Shown here one piece after another: positions 8,414-15,854 of a stretch of 40,321 nucleotides of DNA. How positions within the stretch are numbered: position 1 is the stretch's first letter; every line of letters starts with the position of its first letter. The DNA is from an uncultured Bacteroidota bacterium (GTDB taxonomy: Bacteria > Bacteroidota > Bacteroidia > Chitinophagales > Chitinophagaceae). The notes beneath the pieces were generated by a model, which ran no database searches, was not told where the DNA came from, and saw only the letters and a list, made by a program, of their open reading frames with translations. A program made the position numbers and the translations under genes. The stretch covers positions 1 to 40,321 of the forward strand of contig CAIYTT010000115.1 in NCBI GenBank assembly GCA_903929195.1, in the 5' to 3' direction.

Positions 8414-8698
8414 ATGGTAATCTTAGTTACAATATTAATAATAATAGCGTGTGCTGTTTTGGCATTTTTTGTATTAATACAAAGCCCTAAAGGTGGTGGT
8501 TTAACAGGTACTTTTGGCAATATGAGTACGGCAGTTATGGGTGTAAAACAATCTACCGATGTAATTGAAAAAGGCACTTGGGTATCGGTAAGTGTTATTG
8601 CAGGTTTATGTATAGTTTGTGTGTTTTTCTTACATAAACCACAAGGTAGTACCGATACAAAAAGTAATACACCAACAAGCAATACAAAGAAAAAATAA
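8414..8698 (+). CDS. secG: Preprotein translocase subunit SecG
   Basis: This 94-residue protein has two transmembrane helices (about 3-20 and 52-74). The connecting loop carries the family signature LIQSPKGGGLTGTFGN, in which the glycine-rich stretch is diagnostic, followed by a polar tail rich in T, S and K. SecG associates with SecYE in the inner membrane and assists SecA-driven export. It starts two bases after the TPR gene stop and ends the lptE operon, followed by a palindromic terminator. Confidence 0.95.
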   Translation: MVILVTILIIIACAVLAFFVLIQSPKGGGLTGTFGNMSTAVMGVKQSTDVIEKGTWVSVSVIAGLCIVCVFFLHKPQGSTDTKSNTPTSNTKKK

Positions 8699-8710
8699 TT
8701 TAAAGTTATT

Positions 8711-8756
8711 AACATGAATGAGATATAAAGTTTAAACTTTATATCTCATTCATGTT
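8711..8756. terminator. Bidirectional terminator between secG and lpxH
   Basis: A perfect 46-base palindrome (8711-8733 pairs with 8734-8756) is followed by a T-run reading out of secG. Read on the minus strand it lies across the last codons and the TGA stop of lpxH. In RNA a few central bases (GTTTAAAC) would open to form the loop. Confidence 0.85.
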
Positions 8757-9510
8757 TTTTATAATATTTTAAGGATAAATTAGTTCCATCAAATACCGCA
8801 TAACTGTCATAAATTATCCAGTCGCCAAGATTTATATAATGGCTTTTATCATTTAGGGGATAATCTATTGCAATATGTCTATGCCCAAAAATAAAATAGT
8901 CAAAATATTCTTCCTTCAATTTCTCATAACAAAATTGTACCAACCATTCTTTTTCCGGTCCTAAAAATGGCTTTTCAGGCATGTCGGCATGCTTGGGACC
9001 TAAACGGCTAAACCAAGAAGCCAAACCAACCCCAGTATCCGGATGCACGCGTCTATAAAGCCATTGCGAAAAATTATTTCGCAATACTTTCTTCAGTAAT
9101 TTATACCCATGGTCTCCCGGTCCTAAACCATCGCCATGACCTAAATAAAACTTTCTGCCATTAAATGTTCTACATATTGGTTCGTGATGTACGGGTATGT
9201 TAAGTTCATCGGTAAAATAACCTTTCATCCACAGGTCATGATTGCCCGAAAAAACCTCAATGCAAATACCTTTATCGCTTAATTCAGCAATTTTGCCCAT
9301 GAATCTAAGAAATCCCTTAGGTACAACATTCCGATACTCAAACCATGTATCAAAAATATCTCCAACCAAATAAATTTGAGTCGCATCTTTAGAAATTTCA
9401 TCAAGCCAAGCACATAAACGTCTTTCCCTTGCTATACTTGTTTGCAAATCCGGAATACCTAAGTGAAAATCAGAAGCAAAATATATCTTTTTACCTATTG
9501 GTAAATCCAT
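8746..9510 (-). CDS. lpxH: UDP-2,3-diacylglucosamine diphosphatase (LpxH-type metallophosphoesterase)
   Basis: A 254-residue calcineurin-like phosphoesterase. The metal-site blocks are in order: SDFHLG (D14, H16), VGDIFDTW (D51), SGNHDLW (N90, H91), LGHGDG (H125) and FGHRH near residue 195. The YKLLKKVLRNNFSQWLYRRVHPD segment is typical of the LpxH cap region. In lipid A synthesis LpxH splits UDP-2,3-diacyl-GlcN into lipid X and UMP at the inner membrane. It is downstream of fdhD and the DUF7009 gene in the same orientation (26-base gap), so it may be read from their promoter. Its stop lies inside the shared palindromic terminator. A generic metallophosphoesterase role cannot be excluded, but the motif set fits LpxH. 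Confidence 0.85.
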   Translation of the reverse strand: MDLPIGKKIYFASDFHLGIPDLQTSIARERRLCAWLDEISKDATQIYLVGDIFDTWFEYRNVVPKGFLRFMGKIAELSDKGICIEVFSGNHDLWMKGYFTDELNIPVHHEPICRTFNGRKFYLGHGDGLGPGDHGYKLLKKVLRNNFSQWLYRRVHPDTGVGLASWFSRLGPKHADMPEKPFLGPEKEWLVQFCYEKLKEEYFDYFIFGHRHIAIDYPLNDKSHYINLGDWIIYDSYAVFDGTNLSLKYYKKHE

Positions 9511-9536
9511 TTGTATAAATAATTAAAAATAGTTTA

Positions 9537-9908
9537 TTAGCAATTCTTATTAGGGTTTTCGTAATTATCAGTCTGGTCTTCACCGGAAGCACTGTCTATA
9601 CATTTAAAATCTTTTTCAACTAAAATATGTAACTTATTTCCGTTTAATAAATTCATAGTATATTCTAAGCCAATAATATCCGTATTTACCCAGTCTGTTG
9701 CCATACTTGTAGGTATAAATACAGTAATAGTATTATTTGCCATATCTGCATATATAGCGTCAGCATTCGTTTCTTTTTTTAATACATATTGCAAAGAATT
9801 TGTAGCAAATTCTATTGCTGTAGTTATCATTCCAGTTGCACCAAATGCAGCTACTTCTGTTTTGGAAAGCCTCAATCTGATGGAATTACCATTTATACGT
9901 AGTTTCAT
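9537..9908 (-). CDS. DUF7009-type conserved protein next to fdhD
   Basis: A 123-residue soluble protein beginning MKLRINGNSIRLRLSKTEV, a start I recognise from a small conserved Bacteroidota family (DUF7009). The visible part is a beta-rich domain of about 100 residues: GMITTAIEFATNSLQYVLKK, then NTITVFIPTSMATDW, then GNKLHILVEKDFKC. An acidic tail ending NPNKNC adds a second cysteine. It starts four bases after the fdhD stop, which implies translational coupling. A role in molybdenum-enzyme maturation is an inference from position only; there is no catalytic motif. The family assignment is from memory of its N-terminus and should be treated as probable. Confidence 0.75.
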   Translation of the reverse strand: MKLRINGNSIRLRLSKTEVAAFGATGMITTAIEFATNSLQYVLKKETNADAIYADMANNTITVFIPTSMATDWVNTDIIGLEYTMNLLNGNKLHILVEKDFKCIDSASGEDQTDNYENPNKNC

Positions 9909-9912
9909 GATG

Positions 9913-10764
9913 CTAAATTACAATTCTTTGCGAACCGGAGTAAATATTAAATTTTTCTCCACGTAAAAAGCCAATAAGCGTAATATTAAATTCTTCAGCC
10001 AGTTCTACTGCCAAGCTTGATGGGGCACCAACTGCAACAACCATTTTTATACCTGCCATAATTGCTTTTTGTAATAATTCAAAACTAGCTCTTCCACTTA
10101 ATAATAATATGCATTCTGAATTATTATTAAGCGTATTGTTTATTATCTTTGTGCCTATTAGCTTATCTAATGCATTATGCCTGCCTACATCTTCTTTTAA
10201 GTCTATTAAATTGCCTGCAAGGTTAAAAAAAGCACATGCATGCAAACCACCGGTTTGTTCGAAAACATTTTGATTTTTTCGTAGCATTTCCGGTAAACTG
10301 CAAATTAATACAGCTGATGCCGTAAAATCAATCGGGTTATTGAAATAAAATAAATCTTTATTCTTATATAAAACCCTTACAGCATTTATTGATGCTTTAC
10401 CGCAGATACCACAACTGGAAGTTGTGTAAAAATTGCGTTCTAATTTGTTAATATTTGGCATGTAATATTTATTTAATTCAATTAATACTACATTTTTATC
10501 TGTCCCCGGCACATAGGTAATTTTTTCTATTTCGTTATAAGTTGATATTATGTTTTCGGTAAACAAAAAACCGACTGCCAATTCAAAATCGTTACCTGGT
10601 GTGCGCATGGTTACCGATATACTTTTATGTTTTTGTAGACCGTTTTCAAAATATTCAATCCTTATTTCCAGTGGCTCTTCAACTGCAAGAATATCAATAG
10701 TTTCAGTAAATATATTATTTGAAATTTTTTTTATTGGTGTATTTGTTATGGAACTATTCTTCAT
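9913..10764 (-). CDS. fdhD: Formate dehydrogenase accessory sulfurtransferase FdhD
   Basis: A protein of about 283 residues with the FdhD hallmarks: RTPGNDFELAVGFLFTE, the catalytic TTSSCGICGKAS loop (C118 and C121, the conserved C-x-x-C), TGGLHACAFF, EDVGRHNALDKLIG and LSGRASFELLQKA. FdhD passes sulphur from the desulphurase IscS to the bis-MGD cofactor of formate dehydrogenase and related enzymes. The ATG at 10764 is chosen; the frame extends only to a TTG at 10779. No formate dehydrogenase or other molybdoenzyme gene is present in the window, so the client lies elsewhere. A -7-like box lies four bases upstream of this ATG. Probable operon with the DUF7009 gene and lpxH. Confidence 0.94.
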   Translation of the reverse strand: MKNSSITNTPIKKISNNIFTETIDILAVEEPLEIRIEYFENGLQKHKSISVTMRTPGNDFELAVGFLFTENIISTYNEIEKITYVPGTDKNVVLIELNKYYMPNINKLERNFYTTSSCGICGKASINAVRVLYKNKDLFYFNNPIDFTASAVLICSLPEMLRKNQNVFEQTGGLHACAFFNLAGNLIDLKEDVGRHNALDKLIGTKIINNTLNNNSECILLLSGRASFELLQKAIMAGIKMVVAVGAPSSLAVELAEEFNITLIGFLRGEKFNIYSGSQRIVI

Positions 10765-10768
10765 TTTA

Positions 10769-10776
10769 CAAAAATA
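10769..10776 (-). promoter_or_regulatory. Candidate -7 box directly before fdhD
   Basis: On the minus strand TATTTTTG (TAnnTTTG) ends four bases before the fdhD ATG. Transcription would then begin at or next to the start codon, giving a leaderless message. No clear -33 is seen. Confidence 0.35.
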
Positions 10777-11033
10777 CAATATGTAGAAGAATTATTTGTT
10801 TATCTATTTATTTCGACAAAATAAAACGTGTTTATTTACTCATAATTAATATTTATTTTATAAAATGTGTTTTCTTGGTATTTAAATATAAATTATGTAA
10901 AGTCAATAAAAAATGGTAATAGTGTTAATTATTTTATTTGTGATTAGGTTTTTTGATTTATAAAGTATAGTTTTGTTTCAATTTGAAGGACTAAATTATA
11001 TTTTTTCAATATAAAAAACCAGTAAAATAAAAA

Positions 11034-11675
11034 ATGACAATAGCAATTCTTCTCATTCTGGCCTATTTTTTTGGTTCTGTACCTACTGCGGTATGGGTAA
11101 GTAAATGGTTTTTTGGTATAGATATTAGAGAGCATGGCAGTGGTAATGCCGGCGCTACAAATGCATTTAGAATTTTAGGTTCAAAGGCAGGTTCTATGGT
11201 TATGCTTATAGATATGATGAAGGGGTTCTTAGCTGTTAAATTAGCCTATTTTTCAGCATATACCATTAATGGGGAAGCATTTGTTAATCTACAAGTATTT
11301 TTAGGTTTGGCGGCAGTGGTAGGTCATATTTTTCCTATTTGGGCAGATTTTAGAGGTGGTAAGGGTATTGCAACACTTTTTGGAATGATATTATCTATTC
11401 AATATATGGTAGCTTTTAGCTTGATAGGTGTGTTTTTGCTTATGTTATTTATTACAAGGTATGTATCATTAAGTTCTATTACTGCAAGTATTGCGTTCCC
11501 TTTATTAATTCTTTTTATTTTTAATGAAAAAGAATTGAGTTATAGACTTTTTGCAATTTCTACAGCTTGCTTGGTACTGCTTACACATCATAAAAATATT
11601 AGCCGTCTATTACATGGCAATGAAAATAAAGTACCCTTATTTCGCAAAAATAAAATGCGAAATAAAGCAGATTGA
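11034..11675 (+). CDS. plsY: Glycerol-3-phosphate acyltransferase PlsY
   Basis: A 213-residue integral membrane protein. It carries the three conserved PlsY blocks: HGSGNAGATNAFR (about 34-46), DMMKGFLAVKLA and GHIFPIWADFRGGKGIAT. Several hydrophobic segments separate them. PlsY transfers an acyl group from acyl-phosphate to glycerol-3-phosphate, the first step of phospholipid synthesis, at the inner membrane. It needs PlsX for its donor; plsX is not in the window. A -7-like TAGTTTTG is present at 10968-10975. The length is typical. The gene stands alone, with about 250 AT-rich bases upstream shared with divergent fdhD. Confidence 0.95.
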   Translation: MTIAILLILAYFFGSVPTAVWVSKWFFGIDIREHGSGNAGATNAFRILGSKAGSMVMLIDMMKGFLAVKLAYFSAYTINGEAFVNLQVFLGLAAVVGHIFPIWADFRGGKGIATLFGMILSIQYMVAFSLIGVFLLMLFITRYVSLSSITASIAFPLLILFIFNEKELSYRLFAISTACLVLLTHHKNISRLLHGNENKVPLFRKNKMRNKAD

Positions 11676-11755
11676 TTTTCTAATAAATTATTTTTAATCT
11701 AATAGCGACTTTTTTTATTAAAGTTCCACTTCATAAAAGACTTTTAAGTTACTTT

Positions 11756-12367
11756 TTGCCTGTTTCATTAAGGCAAAGTTCCAGCTTTTATAATGCCTAT
11801 TTAGAATTGTTTTTGCACAAAAACCATTACCAATTGGCAACAGAAAATGCCTTTTATTCAGATGGTTTAAATTATGCACCTGCATTTATTTTTATAGATA
11901 GCATAAAGGATCACTTACCTAACCTTAAAAATGTATTGATATTAGGTGCCGGTGTTGGCAGTACAATACAAATATTAAATAGTAAGGGTTTTTACCCCGA
12001 ATATACTCTTGTAGATATTGATGAAGTGGTGCTGAATATGGCAGTAGAATGTGTGCAGGATTTTAAAAAAGTAAAGCTTAAACCGGTTTGCGCCGACGCA
12101 AAAGAATTTGTGAAAAATAAGGGCTTAAAGTATGACCTTATTTTTATAGATGTTTTTCATGGTAGAGATGTACCTGATTTTGTTACTTCTACCGATTTTC
12201 TAATTAATTGTGGTAAACTTTTAAATAAAGGAAGCTTTTTAGTTTTAAACTATATAATTAACAACCCTGTAAAATGGATTGAGGATAAAGAAACTTTTAC
12301 GTTACTTTATCCTCAATATAAAATTCTTCCTTTTGATATTAATAGAATCTTTTTAGCTACAATTTAG
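11756..12367 (+). CDS. Spermidine synthase-like methyltransferase-fold protein (start codon uncertain)
   Basis: About 203 residues with a Rossmann methyltransferase fold: VLILGAGVGSTIQIL (motif I), LVDIDEVVLNMA (acidic end of strand 2), CADAKEFV, and YDLIFIDVFHGRDVP. This is the pattern of the spermidine synthase/SpeE-like family, but the protein is shorter than SpeE (about 280-300) and lacks the N-terminal beta domain. The aminopropyl or methyl acceptor is unknown. The annotated start is a TTG at 11756. The frame remains open to a TAA at 11684 and reads KRLLSYFLPVSLRQ across the TTG, so the real start is probably upstream at a rare codon (for example ATT at 11717). Its 3' end overlaps oxyR by 11 bases, convergently. 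Confidence 0.75.
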   Translation: MPVSLRQSSSFYNAYLELFLHKNHYQLATENAFYSDGLNYAPAFIFIDSIKDHLPNLKNVLILGAGVGSTIQILNSKGFYPEYTLVDIDEVVLNMAVECVQDFKKVKLKPVCADAKEFVKNKGLKYDLIFIDVFHGRDVPDFVTSTDFLINCGKLLNKGSFLVLNYIINNPVKWIEDKETFTLLYPQYKILPFDINRIFLATI

Positions 12368-13313
12368 CACTTTGGATGCGTAAGACCTTACGGTTTTTCT
12401 TTTGCACCCTCATTTTTTCCGGTACTAACTTCAATATCTCATCCATCAGGCTGTTTAAAACCGTTTCTCTTACAAAAAGGTCGTTGGTAACCAAACTTAT
12501 TTCTCTTACAGGTTCCGGTTCTTCAAAATACCTTATATTATCCATTTGGTCTTCGCTGAAATCTAAAGTAGCTAATTCAGGTAAAACGGTCATTCCACCA
12601 TTTTTCTCTACCATTCTGCGTAATGTTTCTACATTACTAGACTCGTATCTGTAAGGGCGGTCTGCTTGTAATCTTTGTAGATTGTCGCTACATAAATTAA
12701 TAATTTGGTTGCGCATACAATGTCCTTCATTTAAAAGCCAAATACGCTCCAAATCTATATCTTCCGGTTTTATCAAACGTTTGCTCAGTGCTTTTTCGTC
12801 CTTAGAGAAATAGGCAACAAACGGTTCAAAAAATAAAGGATATTCTCTTATTCCGTTTTGTTCTAATGGCGTACTTAATAGTGCAGCATCTATTTCGTTA
12901 TTGCGTAGTGCAATAATAATTTGATTGGTTTCCATTTCCTGCACCCTTAATTTAATATTAGGGTACAATTTTACATAATTCTGAAGTAAGCCCGGTAAAA
13001 TATTAGGTGCAACTGTGGGTATAACAGCAAGGCGGAAAGAACCCGACAAATTTTTCTGTTGCAACTGAATAATTTCACCTATTCGTTCGCATTCTGAGAT
13101 TGCTATTTTTGCTTGATTTACTACAATTTCTCCAATATCGGTAACAGTAATAGGGTGTTTATGTCTATCAAATAGCTTTACACCTAATTCGTCTTCCAGC
13201 TTTTGTATTTGCATACTAAGTGTTGGCTGTGTGGCAAAACACTTTTCTGAAGCAACTACAAAACTTTTATAGGTTGCAACAGCTACTATATATTCTAATT
13301 GTGTTATGGTCAT
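12357..13313 (-). CDS. oxyR: LysR-type regulator, OxyR (peroxide sensor)
   Basis: This 318-residue regulator has the LysR winged-helix at residues 1-60 (LEYIVAVATYKSFVVASEKCFATQPTLS) and a type 2 periplasmic-binding-fold effector domain. The effector domain holds EGHCMRNQIINLC, giving C199 and C208, the same spacing and numbering as the peroxide-reactive disulphide pair of E. coli OxyR. It should activate peroxide-defence genes when oxidised. None is adjacent, so its regulon lies elsewhere. The ATG at 13313 starts the usual MTITQLEY; an extension to 13358 would add 15 residues not typical of the family. A -7-like box precedes it. Confidence 0.94.
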   Translation of the reverse strand: MTITQLEYIVAVATYKSFVVASEKCFATQPTLSMQIQKLEDELGVKLFDRHKHPITVTDIGEIVVNQAKIAISECERIGEIIQLQQKNLSGSFRLAVIPTVAPNILPGLLQNYVKLYPNIKLRVQEMETNQIIIALRNNEIDAALLSTPLEQNGIREYPLFFEPFVAYFSKDEKALSKRLIKPEDIDLERIWLLNEGHCMRNQIINLCSDNLQRLQADRPYRYESSNVETLRRMVEKNGGMTVLPELATLDFSEDQMDNIRYFEEPEPVREISLVTNDLFVRETVLNSLMDEILKLVPEKMRVQKKNRKVLRIQSAKL

Positions 13314-13333
13314 AATGAAAAATATTCTTGGAA

Positions 13334-13341
13334 CAAAGATA
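13334..13341 (-). promoter_or_regulatory. Candidate -7 box for oxyR
   Basis: TATCTTTG on the minus strand matches TAnnTTTG, 20 bases before the ATG at 13313. A TTG occurs upstream but at about 13 bases rather than 19. Confidence 0.35.
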
Positions 13342-13400
13342 CATTGATTGTTTACCAATAATGAAGAAATGCTCCAATTTTATTGAGTGAAAAATGAAAT

Positions 13401-14573
13401 TTATGCAAATGCATCTTTTATTTTATCAAAAAAACCACGTTCGTCTCTTTCATATTTGGCATCTGTACCCGGTTTAAAATTTGGCGAATTTTTCATTTTC
13501 TCAATCATATCCTTTTCTTCATGACTCAGATTTTGTGGTGTCCAAATCAATACTTCAACTAATTCATCACCCTTTTCGTACGATGATTGGAATGCAGGGA
13601 ATCCTTTACCTTTTAATCTAAAAATCTTTCCGCCCTGTGTGCCTGCCGGAATTTTAATTTTTGCTTTACCGTCAATAGTAGGCACTTCCGTATTAATACC
13701 CATTACTGCATCTGGAAAAGATAAATGTAATTGGTAAATAACATCAAGGTCTCTGCGTGTAAGAAATTCATGTTTTTCTTCTTCTATTTGCAGTAATAAA
13801 TCGCCCGGAGGGCCACCACGTTCGCCGGCATTACCACGGCCGTTCATACTTAATTGCATGCCATCTTGCACCCCTGGCGGCAAATCAAGGCTTAGTGTTT
13901 CCTCTCCAAAAACACGACCTTCGCCTTTGCAATTGCCACATTTTTGTGTTATGGTAGCTCCTTCTCCGTTACAAGACGGGCAAGAACTCACTGTTTGCAT
14001 TTGCCCCAAAAATGTATTTGATACACGCCTTACTTGCCCCGTACCACCACATGTACTACATGTTTGTATAGAACTTTTATCTTTAGCACCGTTGCCGTTA
14101 CATTGTGTACAGGTAATATTTTTCTTTACTTTAATTTTTTTATTAGCACCATTGGCAATTTCCTCAAAGTTCATTTTGAGTTTTATTCTAAGGTTTGCTC
14201 CACGAGTGCCTTGTCTGCGACCTCCGCCACCACCTTGTCTTGAGCCTCCGAAAAAATTACTGAATACTTCTTCACCGAAAATATCTCCGAAATTAGAAAA
14301 TATATCTTCAGGTCTCATACCACCCGAACCACCGGCAGCGCCGCTACCACTTAATCCGGCATGTCCGAACCTGTCGTATTGGGCACGTTTTTCAGGTGTG
14401 CTAAGCACATCATAAGCCTCAGCTGCTTCTTTAAATTTTTCTTCTGCATCTTTATTTCCCGGGTTTCTATCGGGGTGATATTGCATCGCAATTTTGCGAT
14501 ACGCCTTTTTCAGTTCATCGGCAGTTGCACTGTTTGTAAGCCCCAAAACCTCGTAATAGTCTCTTTTTGCCAT
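13401..14573 (-). CDS. dnaJ: Chaperone DnaJ
   Basis: A full-length type I DnaJ of 390 residues. The J domain (1-70) has the HPD triad at 33-35. A Gly/Phe-rich linker (about 75-120) is followed by four C-x-x-C-x-G-x-G zinc-finger units ([32 protein letters not shown]) and two C-terminal substrate-binding domains. It delivers unfolded proteins to DnaK and stimulates its ATPase. grpE lies 71 bases upstream in the same direction, suggesting a grpE-dnaJ operon. dnaK is not in the window. No CIRCE operator is visible upstream. Confidence 0.98.
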   Translation of the reverse strand: MAKRDYYEVLGLTNSATADELKKAYRKIAMQYHPDRNPGNKDAEEKFKEAAEAYDVLSTPEKRAQYDRFGHAGLSGSGAAGGSGGMRPEDIFSNFGDIFGEEVFSNFFGGSRQGGGGGRRQGTRGANLRIKLKMNFEEIANGANKKIKVKKNITCTQCNGNGAKDKSSIQTCSTCGGTGQVRRVSNTFLGQMQTVSSCPSCNGEGATITQKCGNCKGEGRVFGEETLSLDLPPGVQDGMQLSMNGRGNAGERGGPPGDLLLQIEEEKHEFLTRRDLDVIYQLHLSFPDAVMGINTEVPTIDGKAKIKIPAGTQGGKIFRLKGKGFPAFQSSYEKGDELVEVLIWTPQNLSHEEKDMIEKMKNSPNFKPGTDAKYERDERGFFDKIKDAFA

Positions 14574-14644
14574 GTGTAATTATAAGAATTATGTATTAAA
14601 AATAGTGTAAGGTAAGTTTGTTGATATATTATATAAAGAATAGT

Positions 14645-15277
14645 TTACAATCTTACTTTACCTACAATAACCTTTGCATATCTTATTAGTTTATCATTAA
14701 GATAGTAGCCCGGGTCAATTACATCAAAAATTTTACCTGCTAAATCATCCGTTGCTACCGCAATTTCTGTAATAGCTTCGTGTAAGTCCGGGTTAAATTC
14801 TTCCTTACCTGTTTCCATACGGCGCAACCCTTTTTGTTGCATTATACGGCGCATTTTGTCAAAAACTAATGTTACACCTTCCCGAATTAAATTAATATCT
14901 TTAGCTGTTTCTAATTGTTTCGATGCTCTATCCATATCATCCAGTACTTCTAAAAGCGATTGTATTACTTCTTTATTCGCTGTTAGTTTTAATTCCAGAT
15001 TTTCTTTTGCAGTTCTTCTTTTGTAATTATCAAACTCAGCAACCAGTCGTAAATATTTTTCTTTTTGTTCAGTTAATTCAGCCTTTAGTTTTTGTTCTTT
15101 TTCATCATTAGGTTCTACTAAGGCACCCATGTTTTCTTGGCTGTCTTCGTTGATATTCATGTTTGTTAAAACGTCTTCATTTGGTGTTTCATGTGCCATG
15201 TTGTCGGTATTAGAGTTCTCGTTTTTGTTTTTATTTAATTCATTATCGTTCATAACCTTCTTTTTTTTGAAAAACAT
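14645..15277 (-). CDS. grpE: Nucleotide exchange factor GrpE
   Basis: A 210-residue protein with an acidic, asparagine-rich N-terminal tail (1-60), a long coiled coil (about 65-125, EQKLKAELTEQKEKYLRLVAEFDNYKRRTAKE) and the C-terminal beta domain (MQQKGLRRMETGKEEFNPDLHEAI, then DPGYYLNDKLIRYAKVIVG). GrpE dimers release ADP from DnaK. Two in-frame ATGs (15277 and 15253) both give an acceptable start; I kept the longer. It precedes dnaJ on the same strand. Confidence 0.96.
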   Translation of the reverse strand: MFFKKKKVMNDNELNKNKNENSNTDNMAHETPNEDVLTNMNINEDSQENMGALVEPNDEKEQKLKAELTEQKEKYLRLVAEFDNYKRRTAKENLELKLTANKEVIQSLLEVLDDMDRASKQLETAKDINLIREGVTLVFDKMRRIMQQKGLRRMETGKEEFNPDLHEAITEIAVATDDLAGKIFDVIDPGYYLNDKLIRYAKVIVGKVRL

Positions 15278-15385
15278 ATTATTCAGTATTTAGTCAATAA
15301 TTTTGCCAATTGCATTTGTAAGACAAAATGGCATAAATTATATAATCAATTAAATCTGCAAATTAGTTCTTTTTTACGAGCGTAT

Positions 15386-15628
15386 TTACTTTTCAGTTTC
15401 TAAACTTTCTAAATATAAATCTTCTACTTTTTTACGTGCCCAAGGTGTTTTACGCAAAAACTTTAGGCTTGAACTAATAGAAGGGTCAAACGTAAAACAG
15501 CGTATGTTTATGCGTTCGCCCATTTCATCCCACCCATAATGTATAACGAGGTGATTAAGAATGTGTTCTAAAGTCATACCATGTAATAGATTATTTGGCT
15601 GTGCCGGCTTGTAAGAAGGATTTGACAT
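15386..15628 (-). CDS. VF530 family small protein (DUF2132)
   Basis: An 80-residue protein matching the VF530 family almost end to end: [17 protein letters not shown], then [15 protein letters not shown], then [25 protein letters not shown]. The family is a small helical fold, described as DNA-binding from structural work on a Vibrio member; its cellular role is unclear. The start ATG at 15628 is unambiguous. It sits alone between grpE and rho, all on the minus strand, with 108 bases to grpE's start. Confidence 0.92.
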   Translation of the reverse strand: MSNPSYKPAQPNNLLHGMTLEHILNHLVIHYGWDEMGERINIRCFTFDPSISSSLKFLRKTPWARKKVEDLYLESLETEK

Positions 15629-15800
15629 AGAAAAATACGATGTTTATATTATTTATTAGTATTTTGGTAATAATGAAAAAACCATTGATATTTTATTATT
15701 TCTGTTTTGCATGTTGGATTATATTTATTTATTAATTATTCATATCCTAAACTTCAAATTTATTCATTTCTTCCCTTCATCTAAACAAGTGCAATTTAAT

Positions 15801-15826
15801 AAAAAAGGCAATACGTTAATATTGCC
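15801..15826 (-). terminator. Terminator of rho
   Basis: Minus-strand hairpin GGCAATA / TATTGCC (15826-15820 with 15813-15807) with a six-base loop, followed by six T. It begins about 28 bases after the rho stop codon. Confidence 0.7.
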
Positions 15827-15854
15827 CTTATATATATGTACTTTTTTCTAAAAA

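Noticed and set aside
8284-8715. A 143-codon minus-strand frame across secG
   Set aside because: It covers the end of the TPR gene and all of secG, both well supported, and has no signal, domain or promoter.
13858-14415. Long open frame antisense to dnaJ
   Set aside because: It lies wholly inside a certain dnaJ; its Cys/Pro-rich product simply mirrors the Gly/Cys-rich zinc-finger codons.
14574-15385. Search for a CIRCE operator at grpE-dnaJ
   Set aside because: No TTAGCACTC-N9-GAGTGCTAA-like inverted repeat is present upstream of either gene.
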